From assembly GCF_000732615.1 (NCBI RefSeq), contig NZ_JPGL01000024.1:62001-126000 (forward strand): a stretch of DNA of 64,000 nucleotides, given 5' to 3'. Every line of letters starts with the position of its first letter. Position 1 is the first letter of the stretch. Of this stretch, positions 45,562-54,497 are shown in pieces. Made by a program: the position numbers and the translations under genes. This stretch comes from Burkholderia paludis (GTDB lineage: Bacteria > Pseudomonadota > Gammaproteobacteria > Burkholderiales > Burkholderiaceae). Below the pieces are notes generated by a model. That model saw nothing but the letters and a program-made list of their open reading frames with translations, made no database searches and had not been told where the DNA came from.

Positions 45562-45843
45562 ATGACAGGAGGAAGCGAGCGCCTGCCGGTGCTGGTTGTC
45601 GATGCGCACCCGATCGTCGCGCATGCGATAGGCAACGTCGGTGCAACACTTTCCGCTGCCAGCGTCTGGAAGTGCTTCAGCGAGTCTGTCGGGATGCGGG
45701 ATTTCATGGCCGCGAGCGAGCGGCTGGATGCCGTTCAGCGGTGCGTTTCCCGGAGCGTGATCGCTTCCTGCAAGAACGCATACAAGAGGAAACAGAGTGC
45801 CCCGGCACTCCACTTGAAGAGCGACCAGTTGTTCAGCACGTAA
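45562..45843 (+). pseudogene. Truncated response-regulator receiver remnant
   Basis: From ATG 45562, with GGAG eight bases upstream, the first ~58 residues (LPVLVVDAHPIVAHAIGNVG, then SVGMRDFMAASERLDAV) look like the start of a NarL/LuxR-type receiver domain. The phosphoacceptor strand and everything after are missing: similarity breaks near 45730, and the remaining codons to the stop at 45843 run antisense through the small membrane-protein gene. This looks like the 5' end of a regulator cut off by a deletion or insertion. Confidence 0.5.
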
Positions 45844-46001
45844 AGCAGAAGCGCGTATCCCGCGGCGAAAACGAGCGCCCTGATTGCGCTGCCAACCAGG
45901 ATGCCAATCCATCCTCCGTCAAAGCGAGGCGCAAGCGGCGCCATGAAGATGCCGTATCTGGCAAATTTCCTTGCCGCATGAATCATGGATTGAAATTTCA
46001 T
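45735..46001 (-). CDS. Small two-helix membrane protein (88 aa)
   Basis: An 88-residue protein with a basic amphipathic N-terminus (HAARKFARYG) and two hydrophobic segments (about 28-55 and 60-80) ending in a polar LRETHR tail. No known domain. No clear ribosome-binding site precedes ATG 46001. It lies 48 bases downstream of a candidate short-peptide gene on the same strand, and their sizes and order fit a peptide/immunity or peptide/export pair. The composition is less GC-extreme than neighbours. Confidence 0.6.
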   Translation of the reverse strand: MKFQSMIHAARKFARYGIFMAPLAPRFDGGWIGILVGSAIRALVFAAGYALLLYVLNNWSLFKWSAGALCFLLYAFLQEAITLRETHR

Positions 46002-46049
46002 TGGCCCATGCGAAGAATGGGCGATCGCGATTTGGGAAAGGTAGTCGAC

Positions 46050-46202
46050 TCAGCCGCCCAGGATTGCCCCTGACCAGTTTGCATCGAGCGCGCCGAGAGC
46101 GATGGCGCCGCCGGGTTCGGCAAGATTGATCGGATTGGGATTGAGCGTGCCGGTAATCGCGCCGCTGGCCTGATTGGCTTCGTTTTGTGCCGGAACCCGA
46201 AT
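46050..46202 (-). CDS. Candidate short Gly/Ala-rich peptide, non-ATG start
   Basis: A 50-residue frame read from ATT at 46202 (ATC 46205 is the only in-frame alternative after an upstream TGA). An excellent AGAGGAGG lies eight bases upstream. The deduced peptide has a short polar N-terminus (VPAQNEANQASGA) that ends in Gly-Ala, like a double-glycine-type leader, and then a Gly/Ala/Asn/Leu-rich core with no Cys or Lys, ending AILGG. Too short to appear in routine gene calls. It may be a bacteriocin-like or secreted peptide, but no exporter gene is adjacent. The start codon is the weak point. Confidence 0.4.
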   Translation of the reverse strand: MRVPAQNEANQASGAITGTLNPNPINLAEPGGAIALGALDANWSGAILGG

Positions 46203-46639
46203 GATTCAGGCCTCCTCTGAATATGAGCAGGCCGATCGGCCTATCCGGTCGACTGTCCCGGCCTCAAACGTAACAGCGGCTCGATCAACAGGAAATATGG
46301 AATTTCTCACGCTTTTTTCGAGACAATCTCGGGACAGGTGGTCCGTGACGTGGGCGAAGTGTGTGCGCGAGCTTCTCCGCGGCTCCGGCGGATCGATTTT
46401 CTGTACAGGTCTTAAATGTGTCGCAATGTCACGCGTTTCGAATGAAGGCGCTGGCCGACAAGGAGACTTAAGGGCGGGCAGTTGAAATCCGCCGCGTTCG
46501 ACACGGCGAGAAGGCGAGAAGTCGGGAGGCCGTTGAAGGTGCGTCGCGTGCCCGGTTTATCGCGACGCATGAGGGCAACGCGGCTTGCGCTCGAAAAGCG
46601 CAACGCGTCGGTCAAGAAGTTGCATGCCGGCGGGAAGGC
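46203..46639. other. Intergenic region, probably promoter of the peptide/membrane pair
   Basis: About 440 bases of comparatively AT-rich DNA between the candidate peptide gene and pxpA. It holds A/T tracts (GGAATTTCTCACGCTTTTTTCG at about 46300-46321) but no firm promoter or gene. A 104-codon plus-strand frame at 46174-46485 lacks a ribosome-binding site and domain and is not supported. Confidence 0.35.
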
Positions 46640-47404
46640 TTACGCCCCGCCGTCCGTCTGCAGTACCCCCGGCGCCACGACATCGACGCCCACCGCCTCG
46701 AGCGCGGCGCGAATCCGTTTCGCGAATGCGAGCGCATGCGGCCCGTCGCCGTGCAGGCAGACGGTCTGCGCATTGAGCATCACCCATTCGCCGCCGACCG
46801 CGCGCACCTGGCGGCTGCGCACCATGTCCAGCGTGCGCGCGATCATCGCGTCCTCGTCGTCGACGAGCGCGCCGGGCTGGCTGCGCGGCACGAGCGAGCC
46901 GTCCGCGCGGTAGCCGCGATCGGCGAACACTTCCTCCACCGCGGCGAGCCCCGCATGCCGCGCGGCCGCGACGAACACGCTGTTCGCGAGCCCGAACACC
47001 GCGAGCGACGGATCGAAATCGCGGATCGCGGACACCACCGCATCGGCGATCATCGGGTCGCGTGCCGCCTGGTTGTACAGCGCGCCGTGCGGCTTCACGT
47101 GCGCGATGCGTCCGCCCTCGGCCTGCGCGATCGCCGACAGGGCGCCGAGCTGGTACAGCACGCCCGCGTAGATGTCGCCGGCCGGCAACTGCATTTCCTT
47201 GCGGCCGAAATTCTCCGGGTCGTGAAAGCTCGGGTGCGCGCCGATCGACACGCCTTTCTGCACGGCCCAGCGCACGCAGTCGCGCATCGCGTTGGCGCCG
47301 CCCGCATGCCACCCGCATGCGATGTTCGCGGACGTGACGAGGTCGAGCAGCGCCTCGTCAGATCCGCATCCTTCGCCGAGATCGGCGTTCAGGTCGATTT
47401 CCAT
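46640..47404 (-). CDS. pxpA: 5-oxoprolinase subunit PxpA (LamB/YcsF family)
   Basis: A 254-residue protein of the LamB/YcsF family. With PxpB and PxpC it forms the ATP-dependent 5-oxoprolinase that converts pyroglutamate, a damaged/cyclised glutamate, to glutamate. The N-terminal [20 protein letters not shown] is the family hallmark, and [15 protein letters not shown] and [10 protein letters not shown] carry conserved His residues. GAGGAAC upstream of ATG 47404 supports the start. It follows pxpC by 55 bases. Confidence 0.95.
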   Translation of the reverse strand: MEIDLNADLGEGCGSDEALLDLVTSANIACGWHAGGANAMRDCVRWAVQKGVSIGAHPSFHDPENFGRKEMQLPAGDIYAGVLYQLGALSAIAQAEGGRIAHVKPHGALYNQAARDPMIADAVVSAIRDFDPSLAVFGLANSVFVAAARHAGLAAVEEVFADRGYRADGSLVPRSQPGALVDDEDAMIARTLDMVRSRQVRAVGGEWVMLNAQTVCLHGDGPHALAFAKRIRAALEAVGVDVVAPGVLQTDGGA

Positions 47405-47459
47405 GATGTTCCTCGTCCACGGATTGCGTGGCACGTATTCGGTACGGCTTGCGCCATTG

Positions 47460-48527
47460 TCACGCCGCGCGAGAGTCTGCGCGGCGGCGCGCTTCCTCGC
47501 GCAGGTCGATCGCGACGTCGATCTGCCGCAGATAGGCACGTTCTGCGGTCAGGGCGGCGCGCGCGGCGTCGGGTGTCGTGCGCACGAAGCGGATCGGCAG
47601 GTTGAGCCGCGCCTGCGCGAGTTTCCACAGATCCGCACGGATCACCGTGCCGATCTTCGGGTAGCCGCCGGTCGTCTGCGCGTCGTGCATCAGTACGATC
47701 GGCTGGCCGTTCGGCGGCACCTGGATCGTGCCGGGCAGCACCGCGTGCGACAGCAGCTCGGCCGGCCGCTCGCGCACGAGTTCGACACCCGCAAGACGAT
47801 AGCCCATCCGGTTGCTGTTTGCCGTGACCAGCCATTCCTCGTCCCAGAACGCCTGCTGCGACGCGGCGGCGAACGACGCGTAGTCGGGGCCCGGCAGCAC
47901 GCGCACGGGCATCGCCCACGGCGCATGCGCGGGGCGGTGGCGGCGCGGCGGCTCGTCGACGCGCACGAACGCGCACCAGGCCGGCGCCTTCACGCCGAAT
48001 TCGGGCGCATCGGCCGCGAGGCAGCCCGCGCTGGACGCCAGCACGCCGACCGGCAGGCGATCGCCGTCGCGCAGCGCGCGGCCGCCGAGGCCGCCGAAGC
48101 GCGACGCGAGATCGGTGCTGCGCGAGCCGAGCATCGGCAGGACGTCGATGCCGCCCGCGATGCACAGGTAGCCGCGCATCCCGCGTTTCGCGGCAGGCAG
48201 CACGAGCGTCTGTCCGGCCTCGACCGGCAGGCTCCACCACGAATAGACGCGCCGGCCGTCGAGCGTCGCGCCGAACTCGGTGCCGGTGATCGCGATGCGG
48301 GTGGCGCGGGTGAAGCGGAAGGCGGCCGGGCCGATCGTGATCTCGACGGCCGCCGCGTCGGGGCGGTTGCCGACCAGCCGGTTGCCGACCTCGAGCGCGA
48401 GGCCGTCGAGCGCGCCGCCCTGCGCGACGCCGAGATGGCGCGCGCCGCGGCGCCCGAGATCCTGCACGGTCGACAGCGGGCCGGCCCGCACGACCTCGAT
48501 GGTGCCCGCTGCGGTGCTCTGGGTCAT
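47460..48527 (-). CDS. pxpC: 5-oxoprolinase/biotin-dependent carboxyltransferase subunit PxpC
   Basis: A 355-residue protein of the urea-amidolyase/YbgK (PxpC) family. The N-terminus holds [22 protein letters not shown], the family signature, with GMGYRLAG-like and [11 protein letters not shown] segments (about 200-210 and 300-312) also typical. It acts with PxpA and PxpB. The start overlaps the pxpB stop by four bases (ATGA), so the subunits are co-translated. Confidence 0.94.
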   Translation of the reverse strand: MTQSTAAGTIEVVRAGPLSTVQDLGRRGARHLGVAQGGALDGLALEVGNRLVGNRPDAAAVEITIGPAAFRFTRATRIAITGTEFGATLDGRRVYSWWSLPVEAGQTLVLPAAKRGMRGYLCIAGGIDVLPMLGSRSTDLASRFGGLGGRALRDGDRLPVGVLASSAGCLAADAPEFGVKAPAWCAFVRVDEPPRRHRPAHAPWAMPVRVLPGPDYASFAAASQQAFWDEEWLVTANSNRMGYRLAGVELVRERPAELLSHAVLPGTIQVPPNGQPIVLMHDAQTTGGYPKIGTVIRADLWKLAQARLNLPIRFVRTTPDAARAALTAERAYLRQIDVAIDLREEARRRADSRAA

Positions 48528-49180
48528 GGCGAGTCGACTCCGGCAATGGTGAAGCGTACGCGGTCGCCGGGCAGCAGCAGAGTAGGCTGCGGCCGCGCCG
48601 GGTCGAACAGCACGCGCGACGTGCGGCCGATCAGTTGCCAGCCGCCGGGCGACGTGGCCGGGTAGAGGCCCGTCTGCGCGCCGCCGATGCCGACCGAGCC
48701 GGCCGGCACCTCGAGGCGCGGCGCCGCGCGGCGCGGCGTGTGCAGCGCGGGGTCGAGGCCGCCGAGATACGCGAAGCCGGGCTGGAAGCCGACGAAGAAC
48801 ACGACGTATTCGCCGGCCGCATGGCGCGCGACGACCTCGTCGGCCGACAGGCCGGTATGCGCGGCGACGACCGCCAGGTCGGGGCCGGCCGCACCGCCGT
48901 ATTCGACCGGGATCTCGACTTCGCGGCCGTCCGCGTGCTCGACGTCGGCCGTTTCCCACGCGTCGCGCAGCGCCGGCGTGAGCGACTCGGCCGTGGTGGC
49001 GAGCGGATCGAACACGATCGTCAGGTTGTTCATGCCCGGCACGACGTCGAACACGTCGGGCCACGCGCGCGCGGCCTCGGCGACGGCCCAGACGCGGCGC
49101 TGGCAGTCGAGCGTGGCGGGCGGCGGCACCTCGCAGACGAGGGCGGCATCGCCGAGCGGATAAATGCGAGGTTGCGTCAT
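48524..49180 (-). CDS. pxpB: 5-oxoprolinase subunit PxpB
   Basis: A 218-residue protein of the KipI/allophanate hydrolase-like (PxpB) family, first gene of the pxpBCA operon. YPLGDAALVCEV near the N-terminus and the FVGFQPGFAYLGGLDP, then IGGAQTGLYPATSPGGWQLIGRT segments are diagnostic. It is divergent from a winged-helix regulator with 148 bases between. Confidence 0.94.
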   Translation of the reverse strand: MTQPRIYPLGDAALVCEVPPPATLDCQRRVWAVAEAARAWPDVFDVVPGMNNLTIVFDPLATTAESLTPALRDAWETADVEHADGREVEIPVEYGGAAGPDLAVVAAHTGLSADEVVARHAAGEYVVFFVGFQPGFAYLGGLDPALHTPRRAAPRLEVPAGSVGIGGAQTGLYPATSPGGWQLIGRTSRVLFDPARPQPTLLLPGDRVRFTIAGVDSP

Positions 49181-49229
49181 CGGGCTGGCACGGTTCGGAC
49201 GGCAATGTTAGCGCACATTGTCAATAAAA

Positions 49230-49237
49230 TATCGATA
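49230..49237. promoter_or_regulatory. AT-rich palindrome between pxpB and the winged-helix gene
   Basis: TATCGATA at 49230-49237 lies in an AT-rich block (about 49217-49250) within the divergent intergenic region. It is a plausible operator for the adjacent MarR/winged-helix protein, but the site is short and unproven. Confidence 0.3.
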
Positions 49238-49328
49238 ACTTACCAATAAGCGTTTTCGCCTAGCCCGTATACCGGGGCATCTGGCGTACACTCGGCACAC
49301 CCTGTCATCCGGCTTGCGCCGCCTTTCC

Positions 49329-49841
49329 ATGAAGCGTCCTGCGACCAAGATCGTGTCATCCGAACACCTCGTTTCCGATTCGAGCGCGGAGCTGTCGGAG
49401 CTCGAATACGGGCTCATCATGGCCGGCAACGCGTTCAACCGCTGGATGGTGCGCTGCATGTCGGCGGCCGGCGCGAAGGACATGACGGCGGTCGAGGTGT
49501 CGCTGCTGCATCATGTCAGCCATCGCGAACGCAAGAAGAAGCTCGCCGACATCTGCTTCGTGCTCAATATCGAGGATACGCACGTCGCGACCTATGCGCT
49601 GAAAAAACTGATCGCCCGCGGCTATGTGAAGAGCGAGAAGAGCGGCAAGGAAGCATTCTTCTACGCGACCGACGCGGGCCGCGACCTGTGCCTGAAATAT
49701 CGCGAGGTGCGCGAGCACTGTCTGATCGAGACGCTGAAGGACAGCGGTCTCACCAACGAGCAGATCGGCGACGCGGCGCAACTGCTGCGTCACGCCTCGG
49801 GCCTGTACGACACGGCGGCGCGCGCGGCGGCCTCGCTGTAG
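49329..49841 (+). CDS. MarR-like winged-helix DNA-binding protein
   Basis: A 170-residue predicted transcription regulator. The winged-helix core (about 55-135) includes VSLLHHVSHRERKKKLADICFVLNIEDTHVATYALKKL and AFFYATDAGRDL, matching MarR/PecS-type proteins. The long Ser/Glu-rich N-terminus is typical of the subgroup of winged-helix proteins found beside pxp genes. It is divergent from pxpBCA, so it probably controls pyroglutamate use. ATG 49329 chosen; an in-frame TTG lies five codons upstream. Confidence 0.86.
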   Translation: MKRPATKIVSSEHLVSDSSAELSELEYGLIMAGNAFNRWMVRCMSAAGAKDMTAVEVSLLHHVSHRERKKKLADICFVLNIEDTHVATYALKKLIARGYVKSEKSGKEAFFYATDAGRDLCLKYREVREHCLIETLKDSGLTNEQIGDAAQLLRHASGLYDTAARAAASL

Positions 49842-49912
49842 ACGGCCGCGCCGCGGCGGTCGCGCGGCGATGCGTTGACGGACGTGCGGCGACCGCGGCG
49901 CGTCGCGCCGCA

Positions 49913-50518
49913 TCATCCGGCGGCCGGGTAGAGCGCGCCGTCGGTCACGATCCAGCGCAGCGCGAGGTCGTGCGCCTCGGCCGGCAGCGCGTCGACGCGG
50001 CACGCCTCGTAGGCGATGCCGACCGTCACGGGCAGATTGCCCGGCCACGCGGCGAGCGTGCGGTCGTAATAGCCGCCGCCGTAGCCGAGCCGGTAGCGCT
50101 GCGGATCGAATCCCACACAGGGAATCAGCAACAGGTCGGGCACGACGACGATTCCCGACGCCGGTTCCGGAATCCGGTGATGCCCTTCGCGCATCGGCGT
50201 GTGCGCGTCCCACGCATGGAACGCGAGCGGCGTGTGCCGCTCGCCGATCACGGGCAGCGCCGCGCGCCGGCCGGCACCGGCCGCGCACCAGGCGAGCACG
50301 GCGGCGCGCGCATCGAATTCGCCCGGCAGCGGCCAGTAAAACCCGACCGTGCGCGGCGCGAGCCGTTCGAGCAGCGTGCGCAGGCGAGCGTCGAGCGCGG
50401 CGTTCGCGGCGGGTTGCGACGCGGCGTCGCGACGTGCGCCGGACAGCGTTTTGCGTAGCGCAACCTTCGGGTTCGGCACAGGGTTGCGTGCTATGCTTTC
50501 GCTCACTTCGCGCTCCAT
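49913..50518 (-). CDS. 5-formyltetrahydrofolate cyclo-ligase
   Basis: A 201-residue enzyme that converts 5-formyl-THF to 5,10-methenyl-THF with ATP, recycling folate in the cytoplasm. The phosphate-binding LGYGGGYYDR (about 140-149) is the family signature, and IPCVGFDPQRYRLGYG precedes it. Size is normal (about 180-200 aa). ATG 50518 lies only eight bases from the divergent transglycosylase ATG. Confidence 0.93.
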   Translation of the reverse strand: MEREVSESIARNPVPNPKVALRKTLSGARRDAASQPAANAALDARLRTLLERLAPRTVGFYWPLPGEFDARAAVLAWCAAGAGRRAALPVIGERHTPLAFHAWDAHTPMREGHHRIPEPASGIVVVPDLLLIPCVGFDPQRYRLGYGGGYYDRTLAAWPGNLPVTVGIAYEACRVDALPAEAHDLALRWIVTDGALYPAAG

Positions 50519-50526
50519 TCAAAACG

Positions 50527-52479
50527 ATGTCGAACAGCCTTTTCCGAGTATATCGCGCGGTCGCGCTGACGCTTTCGGCCGCCGCGCTCGTCACGGGCAC
50601 GACCGCGTGCGCCGCGCCGAGCGACGATACGGTCTCCGGGGACGACCAGGTCTTCGTGCAGCTGCGCGAGGCCGCGCGCCGCAACGACGCCGCGAAAGCC
50701 GCGCAGCTCGCGTCGATGATCCCGAACTATCCGGTGCCGTCCTACGTCGAGTATTTCCAGATCAAGCCGCAGTTGTTCGATGCAACCGGCCGCGCGCGCG
50801 TCGATGCGCCGGACGCGCCCGTGCAGTCGTTCCTGCAGCGCTACGACGGCCAGGCAATCGCCGATCGCCTGCGCAACGACTACCTGCTCGTGCTCGGCGC
50901 GCGCCACGACTGGCGCAGCTTCGACGATCAATACAAGCGGTTCGTGCTCGACGACGATACCCAGGTCAAGTGCTATGCGCTCGAATCGCGCGCGGCGCGC
51001 GGCGAGAACGTCGCCGACGCCGCACGCGCGCTGCTGGTCGAGCCGAAGAACTACGGCGACGCGTGCGTCGACCTGATCACCGCGCTGACGGTCAACCAGC
51101 AGTTCACGAGCGACGACGTGTGGCAGCAGGCGCGCCTCGCGTACGAGCAGAACTACACGACGCTCGGCGGCAAGATCGTCGATGCGCTGGGCCCGCGCCC
51201 GGTCGGCTTCGACCAGGCGACCAGCGCGCCGCCGCTGTACCTCGCGCGCGGCATCGGCCCCGACGCCGCCTCGCACCAGCTCGCGCTGATCGCGTTCGGC
51301 CGCATGGCGCGCAACGATCCGGACGCCGCGGCCGGGACGCTGACCTCGGTCGCCGCGTCGCTGACCAAGCAGGAGCAGGCGATCGCGTGGGGGGCGATCG
51401 GCTACCAGGGCGCGATCAAGCGCTCGCCGCTCGCGTCGGTCTGGTACGCGAAATCCGCGAATGCGCCGCTGTCGAACCCGGGCTACGAATGGCGCACGCG
51501 CGCCGCGCTGCTCGCCGGCAACTGGCCGATGGTGCGCTGGTCGATCGAGCAGATGCCGCCGTCGCTGCGCGACGATCCGGCCTGGATCTACTGGCATGCC
51601 CGCGCGCTCAAGCAGAGCGGCGACACGCTGCAGGCGAACCAGGAATTCGAGCAGGTCGCGGGGCAGTTCAACTTCTACGGGCAGCTCGCCGGCGAAGAGC
51701 TCGGCCAGCGCACGACGATCCCGCCGCGCACGAAGGTGAGCGACGCCGAGATCGACGCGATGAGCAAGATTCCGGGCTTCGCGCTCGCGCAGCGCTTCTA
51801 TGCGCTGAACCTGCGGCTCGAAGGCAACCGCGAATGGAACTGGCCGCTGCGCGGGATGACCGACCGCCAGCTGCTCGCGGCCGCCGAGTACGGCAAGCGT
51901 GTCGACCTGCTCGACCGCACGGTCAACACGGCCGACCGCACGAAGGCCGAGCACGATTTCACGCTGCGCTACCCGTCGCCGTACCGCGACATCGTCGAGC
52001 GCTACGCGCAGTCGACGGGGCTCGACACCGAATGGGCGTACGGCCTGATCCGCCAGGAGTCGCGCTTCATCACGAGCGCGCGCTCGTCGGTGGGCGCGGG
52101 CGGCCTGATGCAGCTGATGCCGGCCACCGCGCAGATGGTCGCGAAGAAGCTCGGCCTCGGCACGATCTCGCGCGCGCAGATGCACGACATCGATACCAAC
52201 GTGCAGCTCGGCACCTGGTATCTGGCCGACATCTACAACAACTTCGACAGTTCGCCGGTGCTCGCCACGGCAGGCTACAACGCGGGCCCGGGCCGGCCGC
52301 GCCAGTGGCGCCAGGTGTTGACGCAGCCGGTCGAAGGCGCGATCTTCGCGGAGACGATCCCGTTCAACGAGACGCGCGACTACGTGAAGAACGTGCTGTC
52401 GAACACCGTTTATTACGCGGCGCTCTTCGAGGGCAAACCGCAGTCGCTGAAGAGACGCCTGGGCATGATCTCGCCCTGA
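50527..52479 (+). CDS. slt: Soluble lytic murein transglycosylase
   Basis: A 650-residue periplasmic enzyme that cleaves peptidoglycan to 1,6-anhydro-muropeptides during growth and recycling. A signal peptide (about 1-28, hydrophobic core ALTLSAAALVTG, then TACAAP) may be lipobox-like (LVTG-TAC is not a perfect lipobox). The middle carries superhelical repeats as in Slt70. The catalytic SLT domain has GLIRQESRFITSARS with catalytic Glu at residue 511, followed by GAGGLMQLMPATAQ and AGYNAGPGR. ATG 50527 abuts the divergent folate-ligase start, so both promoters must lie in coding DNA. Confidence 0.93.
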   Translation: MSNSLFRVYRAVALTLSAAALVTGTTACAAPSDDTVSGDDQVFVQLREAARRNDAAKAAQLASMIPNYPVPSYVEYFQIKPQLFDATGRARVDAPDAPVQSFLQRYDGQAIADRLRNDYLLVLGARHDWRSFDDQYKRFVLDDDTQVKCYALESRAARGENVADAARALLVEPKNYGDACVDLITALTVNQQFTSDDVWQQARLAYEQNYTTLGGKIVDALGPRPVGFDQATSAPPLYLARGIGPDAASHQLALIAFGRMARNDPDAAAGTLTSVAASLTKQEQAIAWGAIGYQGAIKRSPLASVWYAKSANAPLSNPGYEWRTRAALLAGNWPMVRWSIEQMPPSLRDDPAWIYWHARALKQSGDTLQANQEFEQVAGQFNFYGQLAGEELGQRTTIPPRTKVSDAEIDAMSKIPGFALAQRFYALNLRLEGNREWNWPLRGMTDRQLLAAAEYGKRVDLLDRTVNTADRTKAEHDFTLRYPSPYRDIVERYAQSTGLDTEWAYGLIRQESRFITSARSSVGAGGLMQLMPATAQMVAKKLGLGTISRAQMHDIDTNVQLGTWYLADIYNNFDSSPVLATAGYNAGPGRPRQWRQVLTQPVEGAIFAETIPFNETRDYVKNVLSNTVYYAALFEGKPQSLKRRLGMISP

Positions 52480-52822
52480 CCGGCGATCTTCACGCGGCCG
52501 CGCGAGACGCGGCAGCCTGATCGAGGGCGCGCTCACGCCGGCCGTGTCCTTGCGTCGGCCGCCGGAAGGGCCGCGCGCAAGGACGGCGACGGCAGCCGGG
52601 CGCCGCTGCGGGGCGACGCGAATGCGCGACGTATCCGCGACGCGCATGACGCGGCGGCCGGCCCTTCGGGCGGCCCGCCCCATTTACGATTTTTCCTGGT
52701 CACGGGAACGCGCGTTGCCGGCCGCATGGCGGCGTCGCGCGTCGCTGGTCCCCCGGGGGACGGCCGGCCACGCACGGTCGCCAGTCCGTCATCGGCGTGA
52801 ACAGGCTCTTGGAGTCACGAAC
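52480..52822. other. Intergenic region, no gene supported
   Basis: About 340 bases between the transglycosylase and the NDUFA9-like gene. Plus- and minus-strand frames are Arg/Pro-rich noise. A GC-rich hairpin of the GGCCGGCCCTTCGGGCGGCC type (about 52656-52676) followed by a T-rich tract (52688-52696) could terminate the transglycosylase transcript. Confidence 0.4.
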
Positions 52823-53785
52823 ATGGATCGCCAGACCGTCGCGCTGCTGGGTGGCACCGGCTTCATCGGCAGCCGGCTCGTCAGTGCACTGATCGACGCC
52901 GGCAAGCAGGTACGGATCGGTACGCGGCGGCACGAGCACGCGCGTCACCTGCAGATGCTGCCGATCGAGATCGTCGAGCTCGACGCGCTCGACACGCGTA
53001 CGCTCGCGCGCTTCGTCGCCGGCTCGCATGCGGCGATCAACCTGGTCGGCGTGCTGCACGGCGGCCGCGGCACGCCGTACGGCCCCGGCTTCGAGCGCGC
53101 GCACGTCACGCTGCCGGCCGCGCTCGCGACCGCGTGCACCGAGGTCGGCGTGCGGCGCGTGCTGCACATGAGCGCGCTTGGCGCCGATTCGCGCGGCGCG
53201 AGCATGTACCAGCGCTCGAAGGGAGACGGCGAGGCGGCGCTGCATGCGATCGCGGCGACCGATTCGCTCGCGCTGACGATCTTCCGCCCGTCGGTCGTGT
53301 TCGGCCCCGGCGATGCGTTCCTCAACACGTTCGCGAACCTGCAGCGCACGGTGCCCGTGCTGCCGCTCGCGATGCCCGACGCGCGCTTCCAGCCGGTGTT
53401 CGTCGGCGACGTCGTGCGCGCGTTCGTCAATACGCTCGATCTCGCGGCCGCGTACGGCAAGACCTACGAACTGGGCGGCCCGACCGTCTACACGCTCGAG
53501 CAGCTGGTGCGCTATTGCGGCACGCTGGTCGGCCGGCAGGCGCGCATCGTGCGGCTGCCCGACGCGCTCGCGCGGCTGCAGGCGAGCGTGTTCGAATGCC
53601 TGCCCGGCGAGCCGGTGCTCACGCGCGACAATCTCGCGACGATGTCGGTGCCGAACGTGCTGTCGGGGCCGCTCGCGCCGGAACTCGGGATCGCGCCGGC
53701 GAGCCTCGAAAGCGTCGCGCCCGCGTACCTCGGCACCGCCGCGCAGCGGTCGCGGTTCGAATGGTTCCGCTCGCGCCGCCGCTAG
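52823..53785 (+). CDS. NDUFA9-like NAD(P)-binding Rossmann protein
   Basis: A 320-residue atypical short-chain dehydrogenase/epimerase of the complex I NDUFA9-related group. LLGGTGFIGSRLV (about 9-21) is the Rossmann glycine motif, and the Tyr-x3-Lys equivalent is YQRSKGDGE (about 133-141). Such proteins bind NADPH and are usually regulatory rather than catalytic; in proteobacteria they often sit apart from complex I. TTGGAG eight bases upstream of ATG 52823 decides the start over an in-frame ATG at 52544. No partner gene adjacent. Confidence 0.86.
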   Translation: MDRQTVALLGGTGFIGSRLVSALIDAGKQVRIGTRRHEHARHLQMLPIEIVELDALDTRTLARFVAGSHAAINLVGVLHGGRGTPYGPGFERAHVTLPAALATACTEVGVRRVLHMSALGADSRGASMYQRSKGDGEAALHAIAATDSLALTIFRPSVVFGPGDAFLNTFANLQRTVPVLPLAMPDARFQPVFVGDVVRAFVNTLDLAAAYGKTYELGGPTVYTLEQLVRYCGTLVGRQARIVRLPDALARLQASVFECLPGEPVLTRDNLATMSVPNVLSGPLAPELGIAPASLESVAPAYLGTAAQRSRFEWFRSRRR

Positions 53786-53849
53786 GCTGCCGCGGAGCGC
53801 CGCCGTTGCGCGCGTTTTCTTTCACCTCCGCGTTTTCCGGAACACCATC

Positions 53850-54497
53850 ATGAAGCTCGTCATCGGAAACAAGAACTACTCGTCGTGGTCGATGCGTCCA
53901 TGGCTGCTGCTCGCGCATTTCGGCATCCCGTTCGACGAGATCGCGGTCGACCTGCACTGCGCCGACACGGCCGCGCGCATCCACGAATATTCGCCGTCCG
54001 GCAAGGTGCCGTGCCTGGTCGACGACCAAGGCCTGGCGATCTGGGATTCGCTAGCGATCGCGGAGACGCTCGCCGAGCGCTATCCGCAGTTCCCGTTGTG
54101 GCCGGCCGATCCGCTCGAGCGCGTGCATGCGCGCTGCATCTCGGCCGAGATGCATTCGGGCTTCGCGGCGCTGCGCACGCAGATGGGCATGAACGTGCGC
54201 GCGTCGCTGCCGGGGCGCGGCGCGACGCCCGAGGCGCTCGCCGACGTCGCGCGCATCGACGCGCTGTGGAGCGCGTGCCTCGAGGCGTCGGGCGGACCGT
54301 TCCTGTTCGGCGAGTTCGGGATCGCCGATGCGATGTATGCGCCCGTCGTGATGCGCTTCAATACCTATGCGCCGGGCCTGTCGCCGGAAGCGGCCGGCTA
54401 TGCGGCGCGCGTGACGGCGCTGCCGGCCGTGCAGCGGTGGATCGATGCCGCGCGCGGTGAAACCGCCGTGATTGCCGAGTACGAGCCGACCCCATGA
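53850..54497 (+). CDS. Glutathione S-transferase family protein
   Basis: A 215-residue cytosolic GST. The thioredoxin-like N-domain begins MKLVIGNKNYSSWSMRPWLLL, with SxxxxPW typical of the beta/zeta-like classes. ISPSGKVPCL-type (here SPSGKVPCLVDD) holds the cis-Pro that binds glutathione, followed by the helical C-domain. Likely detoxifies electrophiles or reduces disulfides. Its stop overlaps cca by four bases. Confidence 0.9.
   Translation: MKLVIGNKNYSSWSMRPWLLLAHFGIPFDEIAVDLHCADTAARIHEYSPSGKVPCLVDDQGLAIWDSLAIAETLAERYPQFPLWPADPLERVHARCISAEMHSGFAALRTQMGMNVRASLPGRGATPEALADVARIDALWSACLEASGGPFLFGEFGIADAMYAPVVMRFNTYAPGLSPEAAGYAARVTALPAVQRWIDAARGETAVIAEYEPTP

Noticed and set aside
45029-45649. 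206-codon minus-strand frame in the accessory pocket
   Set aside because: Crosses the terminator and predicted stem-loops with no ribosome-binding site and no domain.
46174-46485. 103-codon plus-strand frame near the peptide gene
   Set aside because: No ribosome-binding site or similarity; overlaps the candidate peptide promoter on the other strand.
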